Positions 15,874-27,605 are shown, counted from the stretch's first letter. The stretch is 64,000 bases of DNA from BOG-908 sp963795825 (GCA_963795825.1 CAWCIW010000005.1:1-64000); one strand, 5' to 3'. Program-made: numbers and translations. Notes: generated from the sequence alone by a model not told the origin.

Positions 15874-16783
15874 CTATGCGCCTGGCGCGGGGCTGTCGGC
15901 GAGCAGGGAGAGGTATTCCCAGACGATGGTGGCGGCGGCGAGCGCGGTGATTTCGGCGGAATCGTAGGCCGGCGCCACCTCGACGATGTCCATGCCGGCC
16001 CAGGCGAGGCCGCCGAGGCGGCGCAGGATAGACTGGATTTGCCAGGAGGCGAGGCCGCCGATTTCCGGCGTGCCGGTGCCCGGGCGCGAAGGCGGGGTCC
16101 AGCGCGTCTATGTCGAAGGTCAGGTAGGCGGCGGCGGGGCCTGCGGTTTCGATGATGCGGGCGGCGGTGGCGGCGGGGCCGAGCTCGTGGATATCTTGCG
16201 CGGTGAGGATCGTGACGCCCTGGGCGAGCGTCCAGTCCCAGACTTCGCGCTGGACGGGGGAGCGAATGCCGAGCTGGATCATGCGTTTCGGGTCGACGAT
16301 GCCTTCGCGTATCGCGTGATAGAAGGGGGAGCCGTGGCCGAAGGCCTGGCCGAAGCTGTCGGGCCAGGTATCCACATGGGCGTCGAAATGGACCAGGGCG
16401 AGCGGGGCGCCGCGCTTTCCGGCCAGAGCGCGGAGTAGGGGCAGGGTGATGCCGTGCTCGCCGCCGAGCGCGATCAGATGCGGGCTTTGGGCGGCTTGCT
16501 GCTGGATCAGGGTCAGGCTGGCCTGGATGTCGCCCAGCGCGATGGCGAAATCGCCGATGTCGGCGAGCGGGAGGGCGAGCGGATCGCGCCAGGTGGTTGG
16601 GTGGGCGCCGTCGACGAGCATGCGGCTGGCGTGGCGAATGGCGTGCGGGCCGAAGCGGGCGCCGCTGCGGTTGGTGGTGCCGATGTCCAGCGGGATGCCG
16701 GCGATGTGGATGCGCGCGTCGTGTCGGGGGCGGGTGAGGCCCATGTAGCCGGGGGGCGTGGCGAAGGTGGGGGTTCCGGTCAT
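15874..16783 (-). pseudogene. speB: Agmatinase-family ureohydrolase, frameshifted
   Basis: Metal-binding motifs of the arginase/agmatinase family are intact in the first frame: GGEHGITLPLL, HFDAHVDTW, and TFDIDALDPAFAPG. At 16078-16086 one extra G in a G run shifts the frame; in the corrected frame the protein continues TGTPEIGGL, then GMDIVEVAPAYD, and stops after SPAPGA at 15874, giving the usual size of about 302 residues. It would cleave agmatine to putrescine and urea, complementing the ODC beside it. A sequencing indel is a likely explanation because the rest is pristine. Confidence 0.85.
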
Positions 16784-16789
16784 CGGCGG

Positions 16790-17179
16790 TCAGTAGAGCA
16801 TGGTCAGGTAGGTCATGAGCAGGGTGTAGCCGGTGATGCCGAGCAGGCCGTGGCCGGCGACGAGGGCGAGCGGGATCGCGCGGCGGCGTATCCGGCAGGC
16901 CAGCATGGTGAGGCCGGCGAGCGCTGCGCCGGCGATCAGCGCGCCGGAGAGGATGCCGAAGCCGCCGGCGCCCATGCGTATGGCGCGCGCGGTGGGCACG
17001 CCGTAGCGCAAGGCGAGCACGAGCACCACGAAGCCGGCCAGCGCCACGCCGCCATGGGCCAGGCCGGCGCGGTTGACGCCCTCTGGCTGAGGCTCTTCCA
17101 GCATCAGGATCTTGGCACCCAGCCAGCCGCCGGCGATCACCGCCAGGGTCAGGATCGCTATGGCCACGAGCAGCAGCAT
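16790..17179 (-). CDS. Four-helix membrane protein of unknown function
   Basis: A 129-residue protein with helices MLLLVAIAILTLAVIAGGWL, HGGVALAGFVVLVLALRYG, GILSGALIAGAALAGLTML and LVAGHGLLGITGYTLLMTYL. It ends six bases before the agmatinase start and is probably in the same operon. A histidine in each of helices 2 and 4 is notable, but no family can be named with confidence. Confidence 0.65.
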   Translation of the reverse strand: MLLLVAIAILTLAVIAGGWLGAKILMLEEPQPEGVNRAGLAHGGVALAGFVVLVLALRYGVPTARAIRMGAGGFGILSGALIAGAALAGLTMLACRIRRRAIPLALVAGHGLLGITGYTLLMTYLTMLY

Positions 17180-17397
17180 TGGGACTCCTTGGAGAGGTGC
17201 AAGGTTGTTCCCGCCCGCGCCCCGGTTGGCAAGCCCGGCCGCGTTTGATGACTATTTCGCCACATGTTTTTGCGCACGTGTGTTAACGGCGCGCGCGGGT
17301 GCATTGCAGCTTGCCCGGACCAGTTCGTATCCGTATCGTCACGACAACGCGATCGGCCACGCCGGATCGATCCGGCTGCGATATATGATGGGACACC

Positions 17398-18992
17398 ATG
17401 GCTTCTACGCCCGGACGCTGCACCAATGTCGATTACTGCTCGCTCGCCGCCGCCAAGCGCGACATCGAGGTGAAGATCGGCGAGGATTTCATCTGCCCGG
17501 AATGCGCCAAGCCGTTGCGCACGCCGCCGACGCGCGAGGGATCGGGCGGGCTGAATATCGCGATCGCCGGCAGCGTGGTGGCGGTGCTGCTGATCTGCGG
17601 CGGGGTATATGCCGGCTACCGGCTCTCGCGCGCCGGGGCGCCGACGCAGGTGGCTGCGGCACCGATACCGGCGGCCGCCGCCGTGGTGGCGGCACCGCTG
17701 GCAGCGCCGCCGCCGGTTGCCGCTGCCGCGCGCAGGTGGCGGCCAGCGCGGCCCGCGCGGAACAGGTGATCCTGCTGCGGCTGGCCGGCTCGTCGGTGCT
17801 GGCCGACAGCGCGGCGCCGCGCCTGGCCGCTTCGTACCTTTCCTATCTGGGCGATACCGGCGTGGGGCCGCAGGCGGGCCATGCGGCCGGGCAATCCCTA
17901 ATCGGCGGCGCGCGGCTGGGGCGGCCGGAAGCCATCTCGATCGTGTCGCAGGCGGGCGAGGCGGGCGATGCCGGCGGCCTGGGCGCGCTGGCGGCCGGCA
18001 GCGCCGACGTGGCGCTGACCAGCCGGCGGATGGCGCCGCAAGACCTGCAGCGCCAGCACCCGGCGGGCGCGCCGTTCACCGAGCATCTGCTTGGGTCGGA
18101 AGGCGAGGCGGTGATCGTCAATCCGCGCAACCCGGTGGGCCAGCTCACCCTCCAGCAACTGCGCGGCGTGCTTTCCGGCAGCCTCACGGCATGGACCAGC
18201 CTTGGCGGCAGCGGCGCGATCCACCTGGTGGGCGAGCCGGATGGGCGCGGCGCGGCAGGCCTGCTCGCCGGGGTGCCGGACCGCATGCCGAATTTGCGCC
18301 AGGTGCGCGATTCCGCGGCCGCGGTGATGGACGATCCGCTTGCCGTGGCCATCGTGCCGCTGGCGCGCGTGGGTGGGGCCAAGACGCTGGCGATCGCCTC
18401 GCTGGGCGCCGCACCCGCGCTGCCCACGCCGGCAGCCATCGCCACCGACAGCTACCCGCTGGCGCGCAAACTCTATGCCTACACATCGTCCGCAAGCACC
18501 AATCTGTTCGCCGCGCGGTTCGTTGCTTTCGTGCTGTCGCCGGAGGGCCAGGATACGCTTGCCAAGTCCGGGCTGGTGCCGCTCAACGTGGTGGTGGCGG
18601 CACCGCCCGCGGCACTCACGCCAAAGGAGCGCTACAAAAAGCTGGTGGTGGGGACAACGAGGTTGGCGGCCGACCTGCATTTCGAGGCGAATTCCAACAA
18701 GCTGGATATACACAGCTCGCGCGAGGTGGACCGGGTGTGGAACTTCATGCAGTCCGACCATACGCCGCCGGACCACCTGATCCTGATCGGGTTTGCGGAC
18801 AACCAGGGGACGCCGGAGAAGAACATGGCGCTGTCTCTGCAGCGGGCGCGTGTGGTGGCGGATGTTTTCGCGCGGCGCGGGTTGCCGCCGGGGCAGGTGG
18901 TGGCTTTCGGGTCCGATCTGGCGATTGCGGATAATGGCGGGGAGGACGGGCGGCAGAAGAACCGGCGGGTGGAGGTTTTCTTGCGGCCTTGA
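17398..18992 (+). pseudogene. PstS-like/OmpA fusion envelope protein, frameshifted
   Basis: The N-terminus (MASTPGRCTNVDYCSLAAAK) has a small zinc-ribbon pattern, CTNVDYC ... FICPEC, then one transmembrane helix (IAIAGSVVAVLLICGGVYAGY). After an Ala/Pro linker the frame shifts near 17722-17735. The continuation is a phosphate-binding-like periplasmic domain (ADVALTSRRM, EAVIVNPRNPVGQLTLQQLRGV-type motif, FVLSPEGQDTLAKSG). The C-terminus is an OmpA peptidoglycan-binding domain (LILIGFADNQG ... RARVVADVF ... KNRRVEVFL). It probably links the envelope and peptidoglycan. The frameshift in a GC-rich linker may be a sequencing artefact. Confidence 0.8.
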
Positions 18993-18998
18993 GGGCTA

Positions 18999-19060
18999 GG
19001 AAGGCAAGGCAAGCAGTCCTTTTTTGAAAAAAAGGACCAAAAAACTTTTGCTTTCCTTTC
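18999..19060. repeat. Intergenic palindromic repeat, unit 6 (left arm only)
   Basis: GGCAAGGCAAGCAG followed by hairpin GTCCTTTTTTGAAAAAAAGGAC (19016-19037) and CAAAAAACTTTTGC. It begins six bases after the OmpA-fusion stop. The matching inverted arm appears on the other side of the glutathione transferase gene. Confidence 0.85.
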
Positions 19061-19107
19061 GGTGTTTTGGCGATTTGGTTTCGTTCTGCTGTTTGCGGGT
19101 TGGGGCG

Positions 19108-19731
19108 TTATAGGAAGGTTGGTTCGCCTTCGGCGGCTCTGGCGCGTTGGTAGGCTGGGCGGGCTTGCAGGGCTTTCAGATAGTCCCTGGTTGTGGGCGG
19201 CAGGCTTTCGGACAGGCCGATCGTTATAGCCAGGAGTAATGCGTAGCCGACGGAGATGTCGGCTGCGGTGAAGCGGTTGGCGCAGGCGTAATCCGGGCCC
19301 ATCAGGGTTGATGCGGCTTTCAGGCGTGCGGCGAACCAGCGCGCGTAATCCGAGGCGGCCTGCGGCAGGCGGCGTTCTTCGGGTTCCAGCAGCGCGTAGC
19401 GCAGGTAGATAGTTTGCGGGAAGGTCAGCGTGGCTTCGCCCATCACCAGGAAATTCAGGTAGGCGCCGTAGGCTGGTTCGTGCGGTGCGACGGCGAGTGT
19501 GTTCGGCGCGGCACGGGTAGCGAGGTAGTGCAGGATGGCGGCGGATTCGGTGAGGCGGGTTTCGCCATCGATCAGCAGCGGGATGGTGCCAAGCGGGTTG
19601 AGTGCGAGGTAGCCGTCTTCGCGGAAGCGCGGCGGAAAGGCCACCAGATGCAGATCATAAGGGAGCGCAAGCTCCTCCAACATCCACAAAGCCCGAAACG
19701 AACGCGCCCCAGCCGAATGATAAAGTTGCAT
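19108..19731 (-). CDS. Glutathione S-transferase
   Basis: A 207-residue cytosolic transferase. The thioredoxin-like N-terminal domain starts MQLYHSAGARSFRALWML, contains the cis-proline segment LGTIPLLIDG and the glutathione-binding LTESAAILHYLA; the helical C-terminal domain has NRFTAADISVGYAL. Ser in the SAGARS segment is the probable catalytic residue, as in beta/theta-like bacterial enzymes. The gene stands alone, flanked on both sides by single arms of the palindromic repeat in inverted orientation. Substrate unknown. Confidence 0.88.
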   Translation of the reverse strand: MQLYHSAGARSFRALWMLEELALPYDLHLVAFPPRFREDGYLALNPLGTIPLLIDGETRLTESAAILHYLATRAAPNTLAVAPHEPAYGAYLNFLVMGEATLTFPQTIYLRYALLEPEERRLPQAASDYARWFAARLKAASTLMGPDYACANRFTAADISVGYALLLAITIGLSESLPPTTRDYLKALQARPAYQRARAAEGEPTFL

Positions 19732-19749
19732 GATGAAGCCTGTGAACGT

Positions 19750-19808
19750 TCGGCGACAGCGGAGTCAAAAGTCTTTTGCTTCTTTTCTTCAGAAAAGAAG
19801 GCCTTGGC

Positions 19809-19811
<3 letters not shown>
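19750..19811. repeat. Intergenic palindromic repeat, unit 7 (right arm only)
   Basis: CGGCGACAGCGGAGTCAAAAG, then hairpin CTTCTTTTCTTCAGAAAAGAAG (19779-19800), a third stem type with a TTCAG-like loop. Its edge gives the TAA stop of the acyl-CoA dehydrogenase gene. Confidence 0.85.
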
Positions 19812-20975
<1,164 letters not shown>

Positions 20976-21153
20976 GAGGAAGAAAGGCCTTCTTTTTTGA
21001 AAAAAGAAGCAAAAAACTTTTGCTCCCTTGCCTGCGTGGCGGCTTCATGTGGTTCTGCAAGTCGGCGGCCTGCACGAAGGGCGGATGCTGTCGTGCAGGC
21101 GTCGGAGCAAAAGTCTTTTGCTTCTTTTCTTCAGAAAAGAAGGCCTTGCCTTA
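20976..21153. repeat. Intergenic palindromic repeat, unit 8 (complete)
   Basis: Left hairpin CTTCTTTTTTGAAAAAAGAAG (20989-21009), centre with CTGCACGA and TCGTGCAGGCGTC, right hairpin CTTCTTTTCTTCAGAAAAGAAG (21121-21142). It fills the whole gap between two genes and supplies the TAA stop of fadJ. Confidence 0.9.
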
Positions 21154-23338
21154 CGCCGCCTTGCTCACAGCTTGCCCGTAAAAACTCTCCCCCGCCGCCG
21201 CCATTTCCCGCAGCATTTTCGGCGGCGCGAACCGTGCGCCGAATTTGCGGGTGAGTGCGTCGCATTCTCCTACGAATTTTGCGATGCCGATGCCGTCGAT
21301 CATGCTGAGCGGGCCGCCGGTCCAGGGTGCGAACCCCCAGCCGAGTATCGCGCCGACATCGGCTTCGCGTGCGCTGGTAACGACGTTTTCTTCCATGCAG
21401 CGAGCGGCTTCCACGGCCTGGCGGTAGAGCAGGCGCTTGCGGATTTCTGCGACGAGGGCTGGGTCGGCGTCGGACTTTGTGATTGGGGCCAGGTCTTCCA
21501 GGCCGGGCCAGATGCGTTTCGGACCTTCCGCGGGGTAGTCGTAGAAGCCTTTTCCGTTCTTGCGGCCGTAGCGGCCGAGTTCGGTGACCATTTTGGCAAT
21601 GATCGGATCGCTGGCGGTCGGCATGAAGGCGCTACCGAGATCTTTCTGGGTTTGCGTGCGCACTTTCAGTGATAGGTCGAGCGCCACGTCGTCGTGCATT
21701 TCCAGCGGGCCGCGCGGCATGCCGGTGGCGCGGCCGACATTGTCGATTATGGCGGGTGCTATGCCGTCGGTGAGCAGCTCCATGCCTTCCTGGATAAAAG
21801 TGCCGAAGCAGCGCGAGGTGTAGAAACCGCGGCTGTCGTTTACCACGATCGGTGTTTTGCGGATTTTCAACACGTAGTCGACGGCGGCGGCCAGCGTCTC
21901 CTGGCTGGTGGCCTCGCCCATGATGATTTCGACCAGGCCCATGCGGTCGACAGGCGAGAAGAAGTGGATGCCGATGAAGCGTTCTGGACGCGCGCTGGCT
22001 TCGGCCAGGCCGGTGATCGGCAAGGTTGATGTGTTGGAGCCGAAGAATGCAGTCTCCGGCAGGTGCGCTTCGGCCTTGCGGGTGATTTCGGCTTTCAGGC
22101 CGCGCTCCTCGAACACGGCTTCCACCACGAGGTCGCAGCCCTGCAGATGCGCGTAATCGGTGGTGGGCGTGATGAGGGCGAGCACGGTGTCGGCTTTGGG
22201 CTGGGTCATGCGGCCGCGCTTTACGGCCTTGTCCAGAAGTCCCTTGCTGTAGGCGAGGCCTTTGTCGGCGGCTTCTTGGCTGACGTCGATCAGCACGGTC
22301 TCGATGCCGGCCATCGCCTGCACGTAGGCGATGCCGGCGCCCATCATGCCGGCGCCGAGCACGCCCACTTTCTTCGGCGCGAATTTGGCCTCCACCTTTG
22401 GCCGGGCAGCGCCTTTGCCGAGCGCGTCCATCGAGCCGAACAAGTGTGCGCACCATGGCCTTGGCCTGCGGCGTCATCATGGTTTTGGCGAAATAGCGGC
22501 TTTCGATGCGCAGGCCCGCGTCGATGGGGACCTGCAGCCCCTCATAGACCGCGCTCATGATATTGATCTGCGCGGGGTAGTTGCCGTAGCTCTGCTTGCG
22601 CAACATCGCGTTGCCCATCACGAACACCTGTGCGGTGGCCGGCGAATACGGGCCGCCGCCGGGGATCTTGAACTCCTTCTTGTCCCAGGGGGCCACGCAA
22701 TCGCCGCCGGCCGCCACCCAGGCGGTCGCGGTGCGCACGACGTCTTCCAACGGCACCACCTGGTGAACCAGGCCCAACTTGAGCGCTTCGTCCGGGCTGA
22801 CGGACTTGCCTTCCAGCAGCAGCGGCAATGCTTTCATCGCACCGATCAAACGCGGCAGGCGTTGTGTGCCGCCACCGCCTGGCAGCAGGCCGACCTTGGA
22901 TTCCGGCAGGCCGAGCTGCAATTTGTCGATCGCGGCGACAACGCGATGATGGCAGGCCAGAGCGAGCTCGAAACCGCCGCCGAGTGCCAGGCCGGTGAGT
23001 GCCGCGGCGACCGGCTTGCCGCAGGTCTCCAGCGCGCGGAACAGCTTGTTTATCGCGAACACGGCGGCGAACATCGTGGCGCGCTCGGCTTCGCCGGCAG
23101 ATTCGGTGGTGGACATCAGGCCGCCCATTTCGCCGAGATCGGCGCCGGCGCAGAAGCCGCTTGGTTTGCCTGAGGTTATCACCGCGCCCTTTATTGCGGC
23201 GTCGGTGCGCAGGCGGTCTACGATCTCGCCGAGTTCGCGCAGGACTGCGGCGGTCAGGGTGTTCATCGAGCGGTTTGGGACGTCGAAGGTGATCAGGGCT
23301 GTGCCTTGGTCGTCGACTTCTACGGTGAAGTTGTTCAT
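21151..23338 (-). pseudogene. fadJ: Bifunctional enoyl-CoA hydratase/3-hydroxyacyl-CoA dehydrogenase, frameshifted
   Basis: The first half is a crotonase domain (GFCAGADLGEM, TGLALGGGFELALAC, ESKVGLLPGGGGTQRLPR). The second half is the NAD-dependent dehydrogenase (KVGVLGAGMMGAGIAYV, FGSNTSTLPITGLA, HFFSPVDRMGLVEI). One extra T at about 22443-22450 separates them: corrected, the join reads MVRTLFGSMDALGKG. Together they hydrate enoyl-CoA and oxidise 3-hydroxyacyl-CoA. AAGGAT precedes the ATG at 23338. Corrected length is about 729 residues, normal for FadJ/FadB-type alpha subunits. The otherwise perfect sequence suggests a sequencing indel. Confidence 0.88.
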
Positions 23339-23354
23339 TTGGGCGATCCTTGTT

Positions 23355-23522
23355 TCAGGCAAGGCCTTCTTTTCTGAAGAAAAGAAGCAAAAGACTTTTG
23401 ACTCCGCTGTCGCGCACTCGTTGCAACGCTCCACGTCGGATCATGAGAATGGTGCCCCGGTGCAGGCGAACATTCAAAAGTCTTTTGCTTCTTTTCTTCA
23501 GAAAAGAAGGCCTTTCTTACTT
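23355..23522. repeat. Intergenic palindromic repeat, unit 9 (complete)
   Basis: Both arms have the CTTCTTTTC stem type (hairpins 23366-23387 and 23488-23509). The inner junction is of the CGCTGTCGCG type on the left. It separates the thiolase from fadJ. Confidence 0.88.
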
Positions 23523-23526
23523 TTCG

Positions 23527-24732
23527 CTAGACGCGTTCAATAACAGTCGCCGTGCCCATCCCGGCACCGACGCACAACGTGATAAGTGCCGTCTCCTTGT
23601 CGGAGCGCTCCAGCTCGTCGAGCACCGTGCCGAGTATCATGGCACCGGTCGCGCCCAACGGATGGCCCATCGCGATCGCGCCGCCGTTCACGTTCATCTT
23701 GTCGTGCGGGATATCGAGCGCCTGCATCATGCGCAGCACCACGCTGGCGAACGCCTCGTTCAGCTCGTAGAGATCGATGTCACCCACCTCCATGCCGAGG
23801 CGGCGCAGCAGCTTTTGCGTGACCAGCGACGGGCCGGTGAGCATGATGCACGGCTCGGAGCCGATCGATGCCATGCCGCGCACGCGGGCGCGTGGCTTTA
23901 GGCCCATCGCCTCGCCCATTTCTTTTGTGCCGAACAATACGCCGGCTGCGCCATCGACGATGCCGGACGAGTTGCCTGCGTGGTGCACATGATTTACGCG
24001 CTCCACTTGCGGGTAGCGCTGCGTGGCGACGCTGTCGAACGCCATTTCGCCGACCGTGGTGAAGGCGGGGTTGAGCGATGCGAGCGATTGCATGGTGGCT
24101 TCGGGGCGCATGTGTTCGTCGCGCGCGAGTATCGGCAGGCCGAGCTGGTCGCGCACGGCGACGACGGAGCGGGCGAAGCGGTTTTCCGACCAGGCGTGGG
24201 CGGCGCGCTTCTGGCTTTCGACGGCGTAGGCATCCACGTCGTCGCGCGAGAAACCGTAGAGCGTGGCGATGAGGTCCGCGCCGATGCCTTGCGGGGTGAA
24301 ATAGGTTTTGAAGGCGGAAGCAGGGTCGAGCGGCCAGGCGCCGCCATCCGAACCCATCGGCACGCGGCTCATGCTTTCCACGCCGCCGCCGATGGCCATT
24401 TCGGCCTCGCCGGTCATGACTTTAGCGGCCGCCATGTTGCAGGCTTCGAGGCCCGAGGCACAGAAGCGGTTGATCTGCACGCCGGCGGTGGTCTCGGCGT
24501 AATTGGCGTTCAGCACGGCGGTGCGGGCGATGTCGCTGCCCTGTTCGCCGACGGGGGCGACGCAGCCGAGCACCACGTCGTCCACGTGGGAGGTGTCGAG
24601 CTGGTTGCGGTCGCGCAGGGCTTCCAGCACCTGGGTGGCGAGGCTGAGGGCGGTGATTTCGTGCAGCGCGCCGTCCTTCTTGCCGCGCCCGCGTGGGGTG
24701 CGGACGGCGTCGAAGATATAGGCGTCGGCCAT
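23527..24732 (-). CDS. fadI: Acetyl-CoA C-acyltransferase (thiolase)
   Basis: A 401-residue thiolase. The nucleophilic cysteine is in NRFCASGLEAC, the catalytic histidine in GGAIAMGHPLGATGA, and the second cysteine in LCVGAGMGTATV. NHVHHAGNSSGIVDGAA is a further family marker. It cleaves 3-ketoacyl-CoA with CoA as the last beta-oxidation step, fitting the dehydrogenase and fadJ genes downstream in the same direction. The symbol is chosen by context; a biosynthetic role cannot be excluded from sequence. Confidence 0.9.
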   Translation of the reverse strand: MADAYIFDAVRTPRGRGKKDGALHEITALSLATQVLEALRDRNQLDTSHVDDVVLGCVAPVGEQGSDIARTAVLNANYAETTAGVQINRFCASGLEACNMAAAKVMTGEAEMAIGGGVESMSRVPMGSDGGAWPLDPASAFKTYFTPQGIGADLIATLYGFSRDDVDAYAVESQKRAAHAWSENRFARSVVAVRDQLGLPILARDEHMRPEATMQSLASLNPAFTTVGEMAFDSVATQRYPQVERVNHVHHAGNSSGIVDGAAGVLFGTKEMGEAMGLKPRARVRGMASIGSEPCIMLTGPSLVTQKLLRRLGMEVGDIDLYELNEAFASVVLRMMQALDIPHDKMNVNGGAIAMGHPLGATGAMILGTVLDELERSDKETALITLCVGAGMGTATVIERV

Positions 24733-24843
24733 TATTGCGGTGCTCCGGGCGATGTTGGCGCGAAACTGCCGTGACCAGCCAAGGAAGGCAAGAGGAGCTT
24801 AATCAAACCATTAAACAAGCGGCAGAGGCGGGCTGTGGACGGC

Positions 24844-25128
24844 TTACCTGCCTTTCCGGATGACCACCCGCATGGCGCCTTCGGGCAGGACGGCCTGCTG
24901 CAAAACCGTATGCCCCTGCGCCGCGGCGGTAGCCGGCACGCTGCGTTCCGGCTCGGCGCCGCGCAGCTTCACGCCGAGCACCTGGCCCACCTGCAGCCGG
25001 TCCAGCGCCAGCCGCGTGCGCACGTAGGTCATGGGACAAATCTCGGCCGTCACGTCGATGTCGAGATCCGCCGGTATTGTCGCCTGAGGCGCGCGATTAT
25101 TTGCGGCGGGAGCTTGCAGCGTTCGCAT
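24844..25128 (-). CDS. TusA-like sulfurtransferase family protein
   Basis: A 94-residue protein. The TusA fold signature is seen as DLDIDVTAEICPMTYVRTRLALDRL, with Cys-Pro at the expected position but Met-Thr in place of the usual x-Pro. LQVGQVLGVKLRG and the C-terminal VLPEGAMRVVIRKG fit the two-layer alpha/beta fold. It may shuttle persulfide sulfur. It starts 47 bp from the divergent mucR gene. The first 20 residues are a non-conserved extension, so a later start is possible. Confidence 0.75.
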   Translation of the reverse strand: MRTLQAPAANNRAPQATIPADLDIDVTAEICPMTYVRTRLALDRLQVGQVLGVKLRGAEPERSVPATAAAQGHTVLQQAVLPEGAMRVVIRKGR

Positions 25129-25175
25129 TATTGTACGTATAGGGCGTGGAGCCGCAATATTGAAGGGTTTGGACG

Positions 25176-25623
25176 ATGGCAGACGCGCCTGTGCCGCTGG
25201 ATATGCTTGAGCTGACGGCAAGGATCGTGAGCGCGCATCTGTCGCATAACGAAGTGGATACGGCGCAGCTCCCCGGCCTGATACACGACGTGTTCCGCGC
25301 GCTCTCCGGCGTGGGGCGCGGCGATGCGCCCGAACTCGGCGCCTGTCGCGGCCTCTGCCCCGGAGCGCCGGCAGCCTTTCGTGCCGGTGAAGAAGTCGAT
25401 CTTCCCGGACTACATCGTCTGTCTTGAGGACGGGAAGAAGTTGAAGATGCTGAAGCGGCATCTCAAGACGGCGTATAATCTGACGCCGGACCAGTATCGC
25501 GAGCGCTGGGGGCTGGCGGCGGAGTATCCGATGGTGGCGCCGAACTATGCGAGCCATCGCTCCACGCTGGCCAAGCGGATCGGGCTGGGCACCAAGCCGC
25601 GGGCGGCTGCCAGGCGGGGCTAG
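25176..25623 (+). pseudogene. mucR: MucR/Ros family transcriptional regulator, frameshifted
   Basis: The first frame reads LELTARIVSAHLSHNEVD and LPGLIHDVFRALSGVG, the MucR N-terminal dimerisation part. After a shift near 25330 the second frame gives the Ros-type zinc-finger region: KSIFPDYIVCLEDGKKLKML, then KRHLKTAYNLTPDQYRERWG. A global H-NS-like regulator of surface and motility genes in alphaproteobacteria. Corrected length is about 149 residues, in the family range. The short divergent gap to the TusA-like gene is AT-rich, as expected for an autoregulated mucR promoter. Confidence 0.85.
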
Positions 25624-25627
25624 TCCG

Positions 25628-26080
25628 TCAGGCGCGCAGCACGACGCAGGCGGACATCATGTCGTGCAGCGCGCGGCGGCGTTGCAGCACCAGGCAGGGC
25701 AGGAAGAAACCCAGTCCGAGCGTGACCAGGCAGAGCGCCTTGGCCAGGTTGCGCGCGGTGGCCCGGGCGAAGCCGGGGGGCCGGCCATCCGCGCCGCGCA
25801 CCCGGAGGAACAGCATGCGCTTGCCGAGCGTGGTGCCCACGCCGCCTTCGAAGGCGATGAAGTAGAGCAGCAGAGCGGCCGGCCTGGCGCTTGCGCCGAG
25901 CAGCAGCAAAGTAGGGGCATCGAACAGGGCGGCCTGGGCGCAGAGCGCGGCGAAGCCGGCCCAGGCGGTGCCGGCCGCATACCAGACGATCGCGCAATCG
26001 ATCGCGGCCGCCACCAGGCGGGCACCGCACCCGGCATAGACCGGCGCCGGGACGACCCCGAAATTCGACGCGTAGGACAT
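25628..26080 (-). CDS. RDD family membrane protein
   Basis: A 150-residue protein with three hydrophobic helices. The family marker is GARLVAAAIDCAIVW (Arg...Asp pair of the first RDD helix), followed by GGVGTTLGKRMLFLRV and the conserved RATARNLAKAL. RDD proteins have unknown or transport-related roles in the inner membrane. Its stop lies five bases from the end of the convergent mucR gene. The ATG at 26080 fits the family start; an upstream GTG/ATG adds five residues. Confidence 0.85.
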   Translation of the reverse strand: MSYASNFGVVPAPVYAGCGARLVAAAIDCAIVWYAAGTAWAGFAALCAQAALFDAPTLLLLGASARPAALLLYFIAFEGGVGTTLGKRMLFLRVRGADGRPPGFARATARNLAKALCLVTLGLGFFLPCLVLQRRRALHDMMSACVVLRA

Positions 26081-26151
26081 GCGTACTCGTAACACGCTTC
26101 CGTGACAAAGCGATCACAAAACGATCGGCATACGCAACGCTCCGGCTTGTG

Positions 26152-27466
26152 TCAGGAGCGCTGGTCAATCAGCGCGCGGCGCTTGAGGTCCTGCTGGAGC
26201 TGGCGCGAGGCCAGCTCGACGCGCTCTTCGAGGAGCTGGTTGGCGATATCCTCGCGGCCCATCGCGGCCATGTTCTTCTGCTCGCGCTTGCAGACCATGA
26301 CGACGAGGATGCCGTCATTGGTGACGAGCGCCTTGCTGGCCTGGCCGGGCTGCAGCCCGCCAAGCAGCGACTGCATCGGCCCGCTCAGCCGCTCCAGCCG
26401 AACGGAGCCGGGATCGGCCGGCCGATGGTTGCCGGCGGCCTTGTTGGCGGCTTCGATATCGTCGCAGCTATGGGCGTTCTTCGACAGGGTCTGGCCGTCG
26501 ATCAGGGCCTTTCGCTGTTCCGGCGTGGGGTTCTGCGGGTCCAGCGTAGAGGCGAACGGGTAGAACGCCTGGCGCAGGGTGAGGACGTTGGCGAGGTCCG
26601 TGCCGACGATACGCTTCTCCTCCAGGGTGACGACGTCGAAGCCGCCGGCCACGCGGACCGGGTTGCTGATGGCGCCCACCGGCATTTCGGCGACCAGCTT
26701 GGCCACTGCGGGATCGAGCTGGTCGGGCAGTTTCCAGCCGAGCGTGCCGCCTTCCAGCGCGGTCTGGCTCTGGCTGAACTCGGCGGCGACGATGCCGAAC
26801 GGGGCGCCGGCGCGAAGCTGCTGGATCACCGTGTCGGCGAATTTCTTGGCGTCGTTGAGGTGGCCGGGGTCTTCGGCGGCCACGAAGATCTCGGCCAGGC
26901 GGTATTGCGGCTTGCCGAGATCGTCGTGGAACAGTTTTTCCTGCACCGCGATTTCGCCCGGGGTTATGCGGCCGCGCTCGGAGATCTCCTGGCGCAGCAC
27001 GCGCGTCCAGCCGAGCTGGGTGCGTATCTGGGCGATCAAAGTGGAGCGCGACACGCCCTGGCCGGAGAGTTTGTCCTGCAGGCCGCCGGGCGGCAGGTGG
27101 TTGCGGGTTTCGATCTCCCTGATCGCATTGGCCACTTCGGCGTCGGTCACGGCGATCTTGCGGTGCTGGATCTCCTGCATCTCGAGCCGGTCCTCGATGA
27201 GCTGGCGGGTGATCTGCGGGCGCAGCAGCTTGAGCGTTTCCGGCGCGATCGGCTGGCCGGTGGTGAGCGCGAACAGGCGGGCGCGGTTGTCCACGTCGGC
27301 GCGGGTGATCACGTCGCCATTGACCACGGCGACGATGCCGTCCGTGGGCTCCGGCGTGCTGGCGGCGGCCGCCGGGTGGGCCGGCTTGGGCGGCGGCACC
27401 GCTTTCGAGGCGGCATACGCGGGCAGTGGCGGCGGCAAGGCAGAGGGTGATCAGGAGCGGGCGCAT
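26152..27466 (-). CDS. surA: SurA-like periplasmic peptidyl-prolyl isomerase (frameshift in signal peptide)
   Basis: The main frame contains the SurA N-terminal chaperone domain (GIVAVVNGDVITRADVDNRA, ETLKLLRPQITRQLIEDRL) and one parvulin domain (LAEIFVAAEDPG ... AAEFSQSQTALEGGTLGW ... NPVRVAGGFDVVTLEEKR). The ATG at 27466 opens MRPLLITLCLAA in a different frame, and a one-base correction near 27440 joins it to LPAYAASKAV as a normal signal peptide. It folds outer-membrane proteins and lies directly downstream of lptD, the usual alphaproteobacterial order. The frameshift is likely an artefact, as it hits only the leader. Confidence 0.88.
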
Positions 27467-27556
27467 GGTTGCGTGACCTTTCGAACGGTCAGGGTGGCGA
27501 TTGGGGCGGGATGTTAACTATATCGGTGTTTGCTGGAAGTTGGAAATCACATCAGG

Positions 27557-27605
27557 GAAGTAAGCAAGGCCTTCCTTATTCGAGAAAAAGAAGCAAAAAC
27601 CTGCT
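27557..27605. repeat. Intergenic palindromic repeat, unit 10 (degenerate left arm)
   Basis: GTAAGCAAGGCCTTCCTTATTCGAGAAAAAGAAGCAAAAAC: the arm is recognisable but its stem is eroded. Downstream sequence contains GCGCTGTCGCGG, the second inner-junction type. Confidence 0.65.
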